Shown here: one piece after another, positions 1 to 8,470 of the stretch
How positions within the stretch are numbered: the first letter of the stretch is position 1
How the letters are laid out: every line of letters begins with the position of its first letter
NCBI RefSeq assembly: GCF_029625215.1
Contig: NZ_CP121197.1
Span: 1,054,001-1,118,000, forward strand
Origin: Aurantibacillus circumpalustris
GTDB lineage: Bacteria; Bacteroidota; Bacteroidia; B-17B0; Aurantibacillaceae
Reading direction: 5' to 3'
Length of the DNA stretch: 64,000 nt
Notes under the pieces: model-generated
Databases searched by the model: none
Told to the model about the DNA's origin: nothing
Seen by the model: the letters and a program-made list of their open reading frames with translations, nothing else
Position numbers and translations under genes: made by a program

Positions 1-263
1 ATGATATGACATGTTTTTTGGGAGGAAGAAACATCGGGATAATTTAATTGTATTTTTTCTGAAAGAATTTCTTCATCAACCGAAGCAAGAACGGTGAGAT
101 TAATTCTTATTTTTCGTCCGCGTGCGTCAATGCTACGTTTCAAAATTTTAAGATGGAGGGTGTTATTTTCTTCGAGAGAAAGTTGTTGTTTGATTTCTTC
201 TTTAAGAAGAGCTTCACTCAAAGCGGTTTGCGGACTAACCTGTAGTTGTATTTTTGTTTGCAT
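1..263 (-). CDS. FAD-dependent dehydrogenase, COG2509 type (partial)
   Basis: Only the first 87 codons lie in the window; the gene runs off the left edge. Reading leftwards from the ATG at 263-261 the protein starts MQTKIQLQVSPQTALSEA and contains the stretch LKRSIDARGRKIRINL. That N-terminal domain, with the conserved KRSIDAR motif, is what I know from the uncharacterised FAD-utilising dehydrogenases of COG2509, which put it before a large Rossmann-type FAD domain. The FAD-binding part is not visible here, so the call rests on the N-terminus alone. Function within the family is unknown. The opposite-strand frame over the same bases is a shadow. Confidence 0.7.
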   Translation of the reverse strand, partial: MQTKIQLQVSPQTALSEALLKEEIKQQLSLEENNTLHLKILKRSIDARGRKIRINLTVLASVDEEILSEKIQLNYPDVSSSQKTCHI

Positions 264-368
264 AGGATGGAAGATTTTTATTCTTCATTACGAGTACAAA
301 TTACATTAATTCTATGAACACATACAAATGTTTGGCAGTAAAAACAATTTTGAGATGAGGATATAGAC

Positions 369-1127
369 TTATCCTTCAAAAGTAATACTAAATACTACCA
401 TGCGTGAGCGCATTTTATCGATGCTGTTTGTGAACACACTGTTTTCTTTTTTAAGAAGATTTTTTGTGCCGATCAGGAGTTTGAGTTCAAAGCCAAGTTT
501 AAAGTATTGCAAATAAAAATCAGTTCCAGCACCGGCACTGTAAAAGAAATCGTCGCGCAGTACTTTCACAGCGTCGTCTAATTGATTAGAGCCTCCTGCA
601 GAGCCGCTTCCGGCTTTTTTACGTGCAGAAAGATCTAAAATATAGCCACCGCCTCCAATGACATAAGCAGAAAAATTACTTTGTCGTTTAGATTGTATTT
701 TTAATTCAAGAGGAAATATTAAGAAAACAGATTCAACTGTTTTTTCGAAGATCTTAAGGCTGTCGCGATCACTTGTGGCAAGCGTGTATTCAACTTTACG
801 CGTTCCAAAACTAATATTTGGAGTAAGCCTTAAGCGTACATATTCAAAAAGTCTTGCGTCCGCTACAAGACCAATTGCAAAGCCAACAGAAGGTTTAGAA
901 TAAACTGTTTTCATTCTGAAACGTGATTCACCAATAACAGTATCGGGAAACATTGAGTTAGGCACAGGATTAATTCTAAAATCAGTTTGATTACCAGCAA
1001 TTGTAAAACCGAAGTTGAGTTTTCGGCTATAGTAATTCCTCAAATTTACACCGTAGCCGTCGCTTTCTTGAGCAAATGCAAGAATGGAATTTAAAAATGC
1101 AATAAGTATTAAGGCTATTCTTTTCAG
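369..1127 (-). CDS. porT: PorT-like outer-membrane beta-barrel protein of type IX secretion
   Basis: Likely PorT, an outer-membrane barrel needed for type IX secretion. The body has alternating beta strands with aromatic ends and the family-like opening LNFGFTIAGNQTDFRI, and ends in VVFSITFEG. The first conventional start is a TTG at 1043, but it lies after a signal peptide: the frame stays open upstream and encodes KRIALILIAFLNSILAFAQ, a clear signal peptide, before a TAG at about 1151. That segment has no ATG, GTG or TTG; only CTG (1127, 1148) or ATT (1136) could start it. I place the start at 1127 because an outer-membrane protein needs the signal. A lost ATG through mutation or sequencing error is an alternative. 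Divergent from panD. Confidence 0.65.
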   Translation of the reverse strand: MKRIALILIAFLNSILAFAQESDGYGVNLRNYYSRKLNFGFTIAGNQTDFRINPVPNSMFPDTVIGESRFRMKTVYSKPSVGFAIGLVADARLFEYVRLRLTPNISFGTRKVEYTLATSDRDSLKIFEKTVESVFLIFPLELKIQSKRQSNFSAYVIGGGGYILDLSARKKAGSGSAGGSNQLDDAVKVLRDDFFYSAGAGTDFYLQYFKLGFELKLLIGTKNLLKKENSVFTNSIDKMRSRMVVFSITFEG

Positions 1128-1217
1128 AGAGTTAATAACGTGTTTCAGCTAGGTTAAATTGTGTAAAGTTATTGATTTTGTTGGGTTTAATATTAGTCTA
1201 AAACTAATAAAAAACCC

Positions 1218-1225
1218 TAAATTTG
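1218..1225 (+). promoter_or_regulatory. -7 promoter box of panD operon
   Basis: TAAATTTG fits the Bacteroidota -7 consensus TAnnTTTG and ends 7 nt before the panD ATG at 1233, so the transcript would start at or just before the start codon. No good -33 TTG at 17-23 nt spacing is visible, so this is supported by the box and position only. Confidence 0.45.
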
Positions 1226-1232
1226 TGCCCTT

Positions 1233-1583
1233 ATGGAAATTCAGGTTATGAAATCTAAGTTGCATTGTGTAACAGTTACACAAGCAGAATTGGATTATAT
1301 AGGCAGCGTTACTATTGACGAAGATTTAATGGATGCCGCAAATTTAATAGAAAATGAGCAAGTACACATTCTAAACAAGAACAACGGGGAACGCTTTGTG
1401 ACTTACGTTTTAAAGGGTGAAAGAGGAAGCGGTGTTATTTGTTTAAATGGCCCTGCTGCTTTAAAGGTGAAATTGGGTGACGTTGTAATTATTATTTCTT
1501 ACGCGAATATGGATTTTGAAAAGGCTAAAACCTTTGTTCCCTGGGTTATTTTTCCAGATACGGCAAAAAATAAAGTAAAATAA
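1233..1583 (+). CDS. panD: Aspartate 1-decarboxylase
   Basis: Pyruvoyl enzyme that decarboxylates L-aspartate to beta-alanine for pantothenate and coenzyme A synthesis; cytoplasmic. The 116-residue length is normal for a proenzyme. The self-cleavage site Gly24-Ser25 is present in YIGSVTID and has the same numbering as in the E. coli enzyme, which supports the ATG at 1233. Other family motifs are [29 protein letters not shown] and LNGPAA. It is the first gene of a tight operon: one base separates its stop from the start of the membrane-protein gene. A TAAATTTG box lies directly upstream. Confidence 0.96.
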   Translation: MEIQVMKSKLHCVTVTQAELDYIGSVTIDEDLMDAANLIENEQVHILNKNNGERFVTYVLKGERGSGVICLNGPAALKVKLGDVVIIISYANMDFEKAKTFVPWVIFPDTAKNKVK

Positions 1584-1584
1584 C

Positions 1585-2613
1585 ATGGCAATTAAAAACA
1601 CCAAGTCAGTCATACAATTTGTTGTACTGTTAGGAATAGGTATTTTATTAATCTGGCTTTCTCTTACTGGTATCACTCCTGAACAAAAAGTTGAAATAGT
1701 TGTAGCGTTTCAAACAGCAAATTATTTTTGGATTGGGGTATCTATGTTAATTGCTTTATTGAGTCATTTCTTAAGAGCGTACCGATGGAACTATTTATTA
1801 AAACCAGTGGGTTATAAAACCGATTTATTAAACGCAACGTGTCATGTGCTCGTTGGATATTTTGCGAATTATGGAATTCCGCGTATGGGAGAAGTGTCTC
1901 GTTGCACACTGGCAGCGAAATATGATAAAGTGCCATTTGAGGTTGGTTTTGGAACTGTTATCACTGAAAGGATTATAGATTTTATTTTATTTTTAGGGAT
2001 TTTTCTTTTAACTCTAGCCGTACAGTTTGGCGAGTTAATTGGCTTGGCAAACAAACTTATTTTTGATAAGGTTCTGGAAAAACTTTCTGTAATTGGTGAA
2101 AGCCCTTTAAAATTGATTGTTTTGGCTGCGGTGTTTTTTTTCGTTATTGTTGGAATTTTTCTTATTCGAAAAAAATTCTCAGCGCTGTTAAAAGGAAAAT
2201 TAGGTGGCATCATCAAAGGAATGGTTGAAGGCATTGGCTCTGTTAGAAAAATGAAAAACCCATTACAATTTGTTATTTTAAGTTTGATGATTTGGGCTTG
2301 TTATTTTTACGCTCTTTATTTTTGTTTTTTCGCGTTGCCAGGAACCGCTCATTTAGGACACAAAGAGTGCTTAACACTTTTACTGTTTGGAACATTTGGT
2401 GTTATTTTTTCTCCAGGCGGCTTAGGAGCCTACCCCGCAATTGTCGGCGGCATTTTGTTAGTTACTTACAACATTGACAGAGTGTCCTCTTTTGCACTTC
2501 CTTGGTTATCTTGGACCAGCCAGTTTATTCTTATTGTTGTACTTGGAATAATTAGTTTAATTGTTTTACCAATTTACAATCGAAAAAAGGATGCCGTTTC
2601 ACCAACAGCTTAA
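1585..2613 (+). CDS. YbhN / UPF0104-type integral membrane protein (LPG-synthase TM domain)
   Basis: A 342-residue polytopic membrane protein with about eight hydrophobic segments, matching the flippase-like transmembrane domain of lysylphosphatidylglycerol synthases (the UPF0104 / YbhN family) without the cytoplasmic transferase domain. Seen in sequence: SHFLRAYRWNYLL and NYGIPRMGEVSRC near the N-terminus, typical of the family, and FSPGGLGAYPAIVGG near the C-terminus. The absence of the soluble domain means it does not make lysyl-PG by itself; many stand-alone members are thought to move lipids or isoprenoid-linked molecules, which is inference here. Sits between panD and rfaE2 with a 23-nt overlap with the latter. 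Confidence 0.85.
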   Translation: MAIKNTKSVIQFVVLLGIGILLIWLSLTGITPEQKVEIVVAFQTANYFWIGVSMLIALLSHFLRAYRWNYLLKPVGYKTDLLNATCHVLVGYFANYGIPRMGEVSRCTLAAKYDKVPFEVGFGTVITERIIDFILFLGIFLLTLAVQFGELIGLANKLIFDKVLEKLSVIGESPLKLIVLAAVFFFVIVGIFLIRKKFSALLKGKLGGIIKGMVEGIGSVRKMKNPLQFVILSLMIWACYFYALYFCFFALPGTAHLGHKECLTLLLFGTFGVIFSPGGLGAYPAIVGGILLVTYNIDRVSSFALPWLSWTSQFILIVVLGIISLIVLPIYNRKKDAVSPTA

Positions 2614-3082
2614 AAATAAAATTGTAAGTAAAGAAGAGGCTTTGAAAAGCCTGAACGCTCTTCGTAAACCTTCAGTAAAAATCGTTTTTACAAACGGCTG
2701 TTTTGATATTTTGCATCCTGGTCATGTCGACTATTTATGTCAGGCGCGTGATCTTGGTGACTTTATGGTTTTAGGTTTAAATACAGATGCGTCGGTAAAA
2801 CTACTTAATAAAGCTCCAAACCGCCCCATTAATGATGAACACACAAGATCAGCAGTTTTAGCAGGTTTAGCGTGTATTGATCTGATTGTTTTTTTTGATG
2901 AAGCAACGCCTTACGAATTGATTAAATTTTTACAGCCAACTATTTTAGTAAAAGGAAACGATTATAAAGCAGAAGAAATTGTTGGTTACGATATTGTGAA
3001 ATCGAATGGTGGTGAGGTAATTACGATTCCTATGGTGGAAGGCTATTCAACGACTAAACTAATCGAAAAAATTCTGAAATAA
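2591..3082 (+). CDS. rfaE2: D-glycero-beta-D-manno-heptose 1-phosphate adenylyltransferase
   Basis: Cytidylyltransferase-fold enzyme that makes ADP-heptose from heptose-1-phosphate and ATP for the LPS inner core. The 163-residue protein corresponds to the C-terminal half of E. coli HldE; a separate kinase half would be expected elsewhere. Motifs: VFTNGCFDILHPGHVDYL with the HxGH nucleotide-binding signature at residues 42-45, VLGLNTDASV, the NRPIN turn and the late GYSTTKLI motif. I use the ATG at 2591; a TTG 30 nt further upstream is possible but would lengthen the overlap with the membrane-protein gene. Last gene of the panD operon. Confidence 0.93.
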   Translation: MPFHQQLKNKIVSKEEALKSLNALRKPSVKIVFTNGCFDILHPGHVDYLCQARDLGDFMVLGLNTDASVKLLNKAPNRPINDEHTRSAVLAGLACIDLIVFFDEATPYELIKFLQPTILVKGNDYKAEEIVGYDIVKSNGGEVITIPMVEGYSTTKLIEKILK

Positions 3083-3097
3083 ATTCTTAATAGGATT

Positions 3098-5710
3098 TTA
3101 AAAATCATTATCAAATCTTGGAATACTGCGTTTCGGAATTTTGAAATCACTTAACATAGCAGTTTTTAAATTCAAAACAAGATTGTAGCTTTTATTTGGC
3201 CCAAACGGAATCCATTCTATACGCGCTTCCCAACATTTCAGGTCACGGTAAATATCGAATTTGGTATAACTTAATTTTTGCGTATTAAAATCAAAACCAC
3301 TACTAATTCCAACTTTCCAAAATTTTGTCGGCATTAAATCTCCAGAAAAATTAAGTAGTTGACTGGTTATTATTTTTCTATCGTCAGGGTTAGAGAGGTT
3401 GAGATTATAACCTATTCTTAAATTCCAAGGCATGGTTTCCTGATTATTTAGATCGTTTTTTGCGCCTCTTTCAACACCATTTGTTTGATCGGTTGGTTGC
3501 CTTGTTTTTTTTATTGCTTCAATCATATTGCTGCCAATGGAAGTACTTACAACTAAACTTCCGGAAGTAAAACGAGCCACACGACCATCGTTTTTAGATA
3601 CAAATTGATTGACTCTTGTTTTAGAAATTTTGTTATACGTGTAAGGATCAAAACTGGAAAGCACATTGATATCAAAATACTTAAATAGCACCGTTCGCAA
3701 TGACACACCAACCACGCTCATTTTGAAACTATCTGCAGCAAAATTGTATGAACCATTAATTCCTAAGCCTTGTATTAGAGTAACTTTTTTAAAAGTAGTA
3801 CCAGTGTCTGTTTTTTGTTTCAACTTAGCTTCGAGTACGTTGTTCAGGTTTAATGTTAAGGAGCTTTCTTTTCCTCGTCGAGGGCCACCGTATAAGCTTT
3901 TCTCGAAAATGGAGTAACTTGTTTTATTTCCGAGAGTATCGTATTGAACATTTTTCCAAACGGTATATTTTGGATCACCAAAATCTGGTCGGTAACCATA
4001 AGTTAGCGTTGGGATTAATAAGTGTCTTACTTGTTTTAATTTTCCCTTTTTAAATAAGTAGTCGAAATAAACTTTTGTATTAAAAGCAGTTGTAAAATTA
4101 GCTTCGTAGGCAGCTACTAAATCTTTATTGGTTTTTGTATTTATAACAGGCACCTGAACTGATTTTTTTATCACGGTGTCGATATCACCACCTGTCTTCA
4201 CAGTAAAATCCCGTAATTCAGGTTGTGTTGTATATGTTTTGCTGATGCTTTTAGTGTATAAAACAGAACTAAGATTGATAGCCGGAGTAGCAGTAATGTA
4301 TTTCAAAATATTAAAGTTGGTTGAGATGGGTAGACTATGTCTCAATCCATATTGCATACTATCCAAAGGGGATCCTTTAAAAATAGTTGAGTCTTTTCCA
4401 CTTAATCTGTTCTCTGTTTCCAATAAATAGCTAATACCTATTTTATCAATAACACTTTGTTTCACAGCACCGGCGCGCTTAAATGGATAAAAACGATTTA
4501 CATTAAAAGTTAATTTGGGAAATGTAATTTCAACCAATTGACTTTGAGAATTCTGACTATGGGTGGCATTAATACTGAGTGAGCTAAGTTTAAATGTTTT
4601 GGTAAAGTTGATGTTAGATTGATAGGTATTGGTAACATATTGTCCGGTATTAATGGCATTAAAGCGGTTGTAAATTTGGTTTTTCCTATAATTAACATTG
4701 GCGCTAAATCTGATAGAAGGGTTTCGCTTATTGTCCTGTGTGTGCAGCCAGCCAATGGTGTATGATACTTCGTTTCGGTAAGTTTTAGGGATATCTTTAT
4801 CACCAATTTGCAAACTGCTGTAACTTAAATTTACGGCACCAGAAGATTTGTAACGGATGTTATAATTATTGTTGGTGGTTAACAGCCACGTTCCGTTCGC
4901 ATAGATATCACCTCTAATGATCATGTCTGTTTTATCATTTATGCCAAGGTAGTAACCTCCATTTCTTAAGTTTATACCTCTGTCTTGCGAGGTACCAAAG
5001 GTTGGTAAAAGAATTCCATTGGCTTGTTTTTTTGTATTTGGAAAATAACCAAATGGTAAACCTAAAGGCGTTGGAATGTTGCCAATTTCGAGAAACATGG
5101 GCCCGGTTACTATTTTATCATCTGGAATGGCTTTCGCTTTTTTTGCCCGAAAGGCCGTGCGCGCATCGGCTTCCTGACAAGGGAGACAGCGCATGTCTTT
5201 AAAATAAATGTTGTTAAGACTATCTTTTTTTATTTCGCTTCCAATAACAAGCAACTCGCCTTGTTTTGTGAGCGCGTTATAAATCTTACCTTTTTTGCTT
5301 TTAAGATTATACATGATCTTATCAGCTTCCATGGTTTCACCATTGTCTTTAAAAACAGGGTTGCCGAATGGCTTTCCAGTACTGTCTTTAGAACCATATG
5401 CGAGAATAAGATTTTTGGTATAATCAATTTCTATAAATTGCGCTTCAATTGTTGTTCCACCATAATCAACTCTGGCTTTGCCGTACAGTAAAGCTTTACC
5501 CTGTTGCGGAAGTGCCACAATACTATCCTCAGCGGAATATTTTATAGGTTCATCAATACTCTCTGAAGTATCTTCTTTTCGAACTAAAGTATCTGTTGTA
5601 ACTTTTTTTAACGTATCGCTGGGTAGCGCTTGAGCGTTTAACCCGTTAATACTCAAAGATATTAACAAGATAAAGAAGAAAACTACTTTATTATGTGTGG
5701 TGATTATCAA
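3098..5710 (-). CDS. lptD: LPS-assembly outer-membrane protein LptD
   Basis: Outer-membrane protein that inserts lipopolysaccharide in the outer leaflet. At 870 residues it has a signal peptide (HNKVVFFFILLISLSINGLNAQ), an OstA-like N-terminal domain (about residues 60-180, with YGKARVDYGGTTIEAQ) and then a long beta-barrel region of repeated strand patterns. GMFLEIG-like and PLGLPFGYFP segments at the domain junction are typical of Bacteroidota LptD. A Cys-x-x-Cys (CLPC) sits at the end of the OstA part; whether it forms the disulfides known in E. coli LptD is not clear. Starts with TTG at 5710, as there is no ATG before the signal peptide. Divergent from the amidase gene, 85 nt away. Confidence 0.88.
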   Translation of the reverse strand: MIITTHNKVVFFFILLISLSINGLNAQALPSDTLKKVTTDTLVRKEDTSESIDEPIKYSAEDSIVALPQQGKALLYGKARVDYGGTTIEAQFIEIDYTKNLILAYGSKDSTGKPFGNPVFKDNGETMEADKIMYNLKSKKGKIYNALTKQGELLVIGSEIKKDSLNNIYFKDMRCLPCQEADARTAFRAKKAKAIPDDKIVTGPMFLEIGNIPTPLGLPFGYFPNTKKQANGILLPTFGTSQDRGINLRNGGYYLGINDKTDMIIRGDIYANGTWLLTTNNNYNIRYKSSGAVNLSYSSLQIGDKDIPKTYRNEVSYTIGWLHTQDNKRNPSIRFSANVNYRKNQIYNRFNAINTGQYVTNTYQSNINFTKTFKLSSLSINATHSQNSQSQLVEITFPKLTFNVNRFYPFKRAGAVKQSVIDKIGISYLLETENRLSGKDSTIFKGSPLDSMQYGLRHSLPISTNFNILKYITATPAINLSSVLYTKSISKTYTTQPELRDFTVKTGGDIDTVIKKSVQVPVINTKTNKDLVAAYEANFTTAFNTKVYFDYLFKKGKLKQVRHLLIPTLTYGYRPDFGDPKYTVWKNVQYDTLGNKTSYSIFEKSLYGGPRRGKESSLTLNLNNVLEAKLKQKTDTGTTFKKVTLIQGLGINGSYNFAADSFKMSVVGVSLRTVLFKYFDINVLSSFDPYTYNKISKTRVNQFVSKNDGRVARFTSGSLVVSTSIGSNMIEAIKKTRQPTDQTNGVERGAKNDLNNQETMPWNLRIGYNLNLSNPDDRKIITSQLLNFSGDLMPTKFWKVGISSGFDFNTQKLSYTKFDIYRDLKCWEARIEWIPFGPNKSYNLVLNLKTAMLSDFKIPKRSIPRFDNDF

Positions 5711-5795
5711 GCAGAATCAAATACTTTTATTCAACGCGCTAAGGCATACAAAGCTACAATACTTTAACGTATTGCATAAAATTATATTAGAGTTC

Positions 5796-7367
5796 ATGGT
5801 TAAAAAATTACAATATTTTATTGTACTTACAGCACTTGTATTTACAGGACTAGCATTCAAATTTATTTCGAGAAGCGGCGTAAATTCTATAAAAATAATT
5901 GTAATCGATGCAGGGCACGGTGGTAAGGATCCTGGTTGTTTAGGATTTACTCACAAAGAAAAAGAGGTTTCTTTAGCGGTAGCGCTTAAACTGGGTAAAT
6001 ATTTAGAAGAAAATTTTAAGGATGTTAAAGTTGTTTACACGCGCACAACCGATGTATTCGTTGAGTTGGAAGATCGTGCACAAATAGCGAATAAAGCGAA
6101 AGCAGATCTTTTTATTTCCATTCATTGTAATGCAGCCGGAAAGCCTGTAATGGTAAAGGATGCTAAAACAGGAAGAAAGCGTCCGAAAACGTACAGAAAT
6201 AAAAAGGGGAAATTGATAGTTGTTGAGAAACCAAATCCCGGGCCTTATGGAACAGAAACGTATGTGATGGGATTAAAGAATGAAGAGGGAAAAATGAAAG
6301 TAGCAACGCGCGAAAACTCTGCCATTTTTTATGAAGATGATTACGAGAAAAAGTATGGCGGCTTTGATCCTGAGAGTGAAGAGAGTTATATCATCATGAG
6401 CAATTACACTTCTGCTTACGTAATTCAAAGTGCAAACCTTGCTTTAAAAATGCAAGATGAGTATCAAAGAAAAGCCGGACGCCTCGACAGAGGGGTGCAT
6501 CGTCAGAGTATTTGGGTGTTATGGAGAACGTCGATGCCAAGCATTTTAACCGAATTGGGTTATCTTACAAATCCCTTAGAAGAAACTTTTTTAGGAAGTG
6601 ATAAAGGACAGGAATATCTCGCTAAAGCAATGTTTAGAGGGATAAGAAAATACAAGGACGAGGTTGAAGGGAATAAAAAAGAATATAACGATGAGTTTGA
6701 AAATCAAACGCCTTTGGAAAATGAAAACATTAAAGCGAAGGGACAAAGTAATTCAAAGAAAACCGAAGACGAAGATGATGATGAAGAGGATGTGGTAGCA
6801 AATGATGAACCGGAAGATACTAAAGCTACAGAACCGGAAGTTCCGAAAACTGAAAAAAAACCAAAACCGATAGCTGTTGAACAGGGATCTGTTGCGCTTA
6901 AGCAAATAAGTGAAGAGGTTTCAGACTACGAACAAAATTCAGAAAAAGAAGACTCAGTTGTTTCAGCAAAAGTTATCGCCGACAAGTTTAAAAAAGAAAC
7001 CAAATTAGCAGATCAACCTAAATCAGAAACTGCGAATACTTTAAAAAAAGAGCAAGAACTTAAACTGGCCGAATTAAAGAAAAAGGAAGATTTAATCAAG
7101 AATGAAGTTGTTTTTAAAGTGCAATTTGCAACCAGCGACATTGCACTAAATCTTAAACAGGAAAAGTTTGCAGCAATTACAGACGCTGATTTTTATAAGG
7201 TGAATAAAACTTTGAAATACACCTCCGGCAAATTTTCGAACGTGAAAGACGCCTTTGATCATCAAACGGATCTGCGTAAAAAGGGATTTACAGATTGTTT
7301 TGTAATCGCAGTTAAGGGCGGAGAACGTATAGATCTTAACGAAGCAAAAAAACTAGTTGGGCAGTAA
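5796..7367 (+). CDS. N-acetylmuramoyl-L-alanine amidase with acidic linker and SPOR-like tail
   Basis: Zinc amidase (Amidase_3 fold) that cuts the lactyl-peptide bond in peptidoglycan; exported, periplasmic. The ATG at 5796 gives an N-terminal membrane or signal segment (YFIVLTALVFTGLAFKF). Zinc ligands are visible: His41 in DAGHGGKD, Glu in the following KEKEVSLAV, His in SIHCNA, and the catalytic Glu in LTELGYLTN. A loop of about 70 residues is inserted after SIHCNA, as in other Bacteroidota amidases. Residues about 300-435 are a charged Lys/Glu/Asp-rich linker. The last 80 residues (VVFKVQFATS to KGFTDCFVIAV) look like a SPOR-type peptidoglycan-binding domain, which would send the enzyme to the septum. 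No ABC-type activator is adjacent. Confidence 0.9.
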   Translation: MVKKLQYFIVLTALVFTGLAFKFISRSGVNSIKIIVIDAGHGGKDPGCLGFTHKEKEVSLAVALKLGKYLEENFKDVKVVYTRTTDVFVELEDRAQIANKAKADLFISIHCNAAGKPVMVKDAKTGRKRPKTYRNKKGKLIVVEKPNPGPYGTETYVMGLKNEEGKMKVATRENSAIFYEDDYEKKYGGFDPESEESYIIMSNYTSAYVIQSANLALKMQDEYQRKAGRLDRGVHRQSIWVLWRTSMPSILTELGYLTNPLEETFLGSDKGQEYLAKAMFRGIRKYKDEVEGNKKEYNDEFENQTPLENENIKAKGQSNSKKTEDEDDDEEDVVANDEPEDTKATEPEVPKTEKKPKPIAVEQGSVALKQISEEVSDYEQNSEKEDSVVSAKVIADKFKKETKLADQPKSETANTLKKEQELKLAELKKKEDLIKNEVVFKVQFATSDIALNLKQEKFAAITDADFYKVNKTLKYTSGKFSNVKDAFDHQTDLRKKGFTDCFVIAVKGGERIDLNEAKKLVGQ

Positions 7368-7388
7368 AAATTAAGTAAAGTTTACATT

Positions 7389-8201
7389 TTACTTTATATT
7401 GTTTACATCTATTTTAAAGAGTTTAGCAGCGTTTTTCCATTGAATTAATTCCTTTTTTTCTTCTGGCAAATCAAGTTGTTTCATAAATGAGCGATAAGAT
7501 TTCATGCTAGAAATTGGCCAATCTGTTCCATATAATAAGTATTTTGGTTCACCTGCATACAGTATCATTTCTTCCAATTGATTTTTCATGTAGATTTCAA
7601 AACGATCGCTAAAATCTCCTAATACCAGTCCTGAAAAATCCGCGTAACAATTTTTATTTTTATAAATAACTTCCATACAATCTTTAATCCATGGATTACC
7701 AACGTGACAAATGACTATTTTCATTTCAGGGAAATCAACGGCCACATCATCTAAGTGAAGTGGATGAGAATAACGAACTTTTCCTTTTGGAGTGTAAGTG
7801 TCGCCTGAATGAAACATAACAGGCACATCGTACTCAATCGCTAAATCGTATATTATTTTTAAACGTTTGTCATAAGGGTAAAAAGGTTCATAACCTGGAT
7901 ATAATTTTATTCCCTTAAGCAAACCTTCTTTTAGGTACTCGTGTATTTCAATTAAATCATTTAGTTTGAAATTGTTATAGCTAATCCCCGCAACAACTCC
8001 CATGTTTTTTTTACCACGTACAGCCTCTACCACTTGTTTAACACTTGGCCTATTCACATTTACAACATACGACGTTAGAATGAGCGAGTAATCAATTTGA
8101 TTCTCGTCCATTGCCGCTTGAAGCTTAACCAAGCTTTCTTCAACAGTGGCAAATATTCCTTCGTGGTAATTGTTTAAATGAGTGTGAACGTCAATAATCA
8201 T
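7389..8201 (-). CDS. Amidohydrolase-family TIM-barrel hydrolase
   Basis: A 270-residue member of the amidohydrolase_2 (COG2159) family. The ATG at 8201 places the metal-binding IDVHTHLN at the N-terminus, as in the family; the longer frame upstream adds 27 residues without matches. Other motifs are MFHSGDTYTP (second metal His), ICHVGNPWIKD (third) and the late LLYGTDWPIS with the catalytic Asp. Family members include decarboxylases and hydrolases of aromatic or sugar-lactone substrates; the substrate here cannot be told. It stands alone between the convergent amidase and the S46 peptidase genes. Confidence 0.85.
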   Translation of the reverse strand: MIIDVHTHLNNYHEGIFATVEESLVKLQAAMDENQIDYSLILTSYVVNVNRPSVKQVVEAVRGKKNMGVVAGISYNNFKLNDLIEIHEYLKEGLLKGIKLYPGYEPFYPYDKRLKIIYDLAIEYDVPVMFHSGDTYTPKGKVRYSHPLHLDDVAVDFPEMKIVICHVGNPWIKDCMEVIYKNKNCYADFSGLVLGDFSDRFEIYMKNQLEEMILYAGEPKYLLYGTDWPISSMKSYRSFMKQLDLPEEKKELIQWKNAAKLFKIDVNNIK

Positions 8202-8411
8202 GAGAAGAGTTTTATTAATAATTAAACTAGTTTTTATTTCTCGCCATTGTTTGAAAATTAAGGCGCATGGGTTTTGTGGCATTCAAAACTCCCCAAGTTT
8301 CATTTGAGGATCTTTTCTGTGATGAGCTATATTGGCAGTTAAATGGCCAATCAAAACATATAAGAACACTACTAAAGTAGGATTATTTTTTACACCATGA
8401 AAACATATCAT

Positions 8412-8448
8412 AAAAAAAGCGGTTAAACCAAATTAGTTTAACCGCTTA
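8412..8448 (-). terminator. Rho-independent terminator of the S46 peptidase gene
   Basis: A perfect 12-bp stem, AAGCGGTTAAAC with GTTTAACCGCTT, around a 7-nt loop. On the minus strand it is followed by seven T residues and lies 22 nt past the peptidase stop. Confidence 0.85.
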
Positions 8449-8470
8449 TAAAATCGTAAAAGACTAAAAA

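Noticed and set aside
94-309. 71-codon plus-strand frame at the left edge
   Set aside because: Shadow of the COG2509-type gene on the minus strand, which has clear protein-family sequence.
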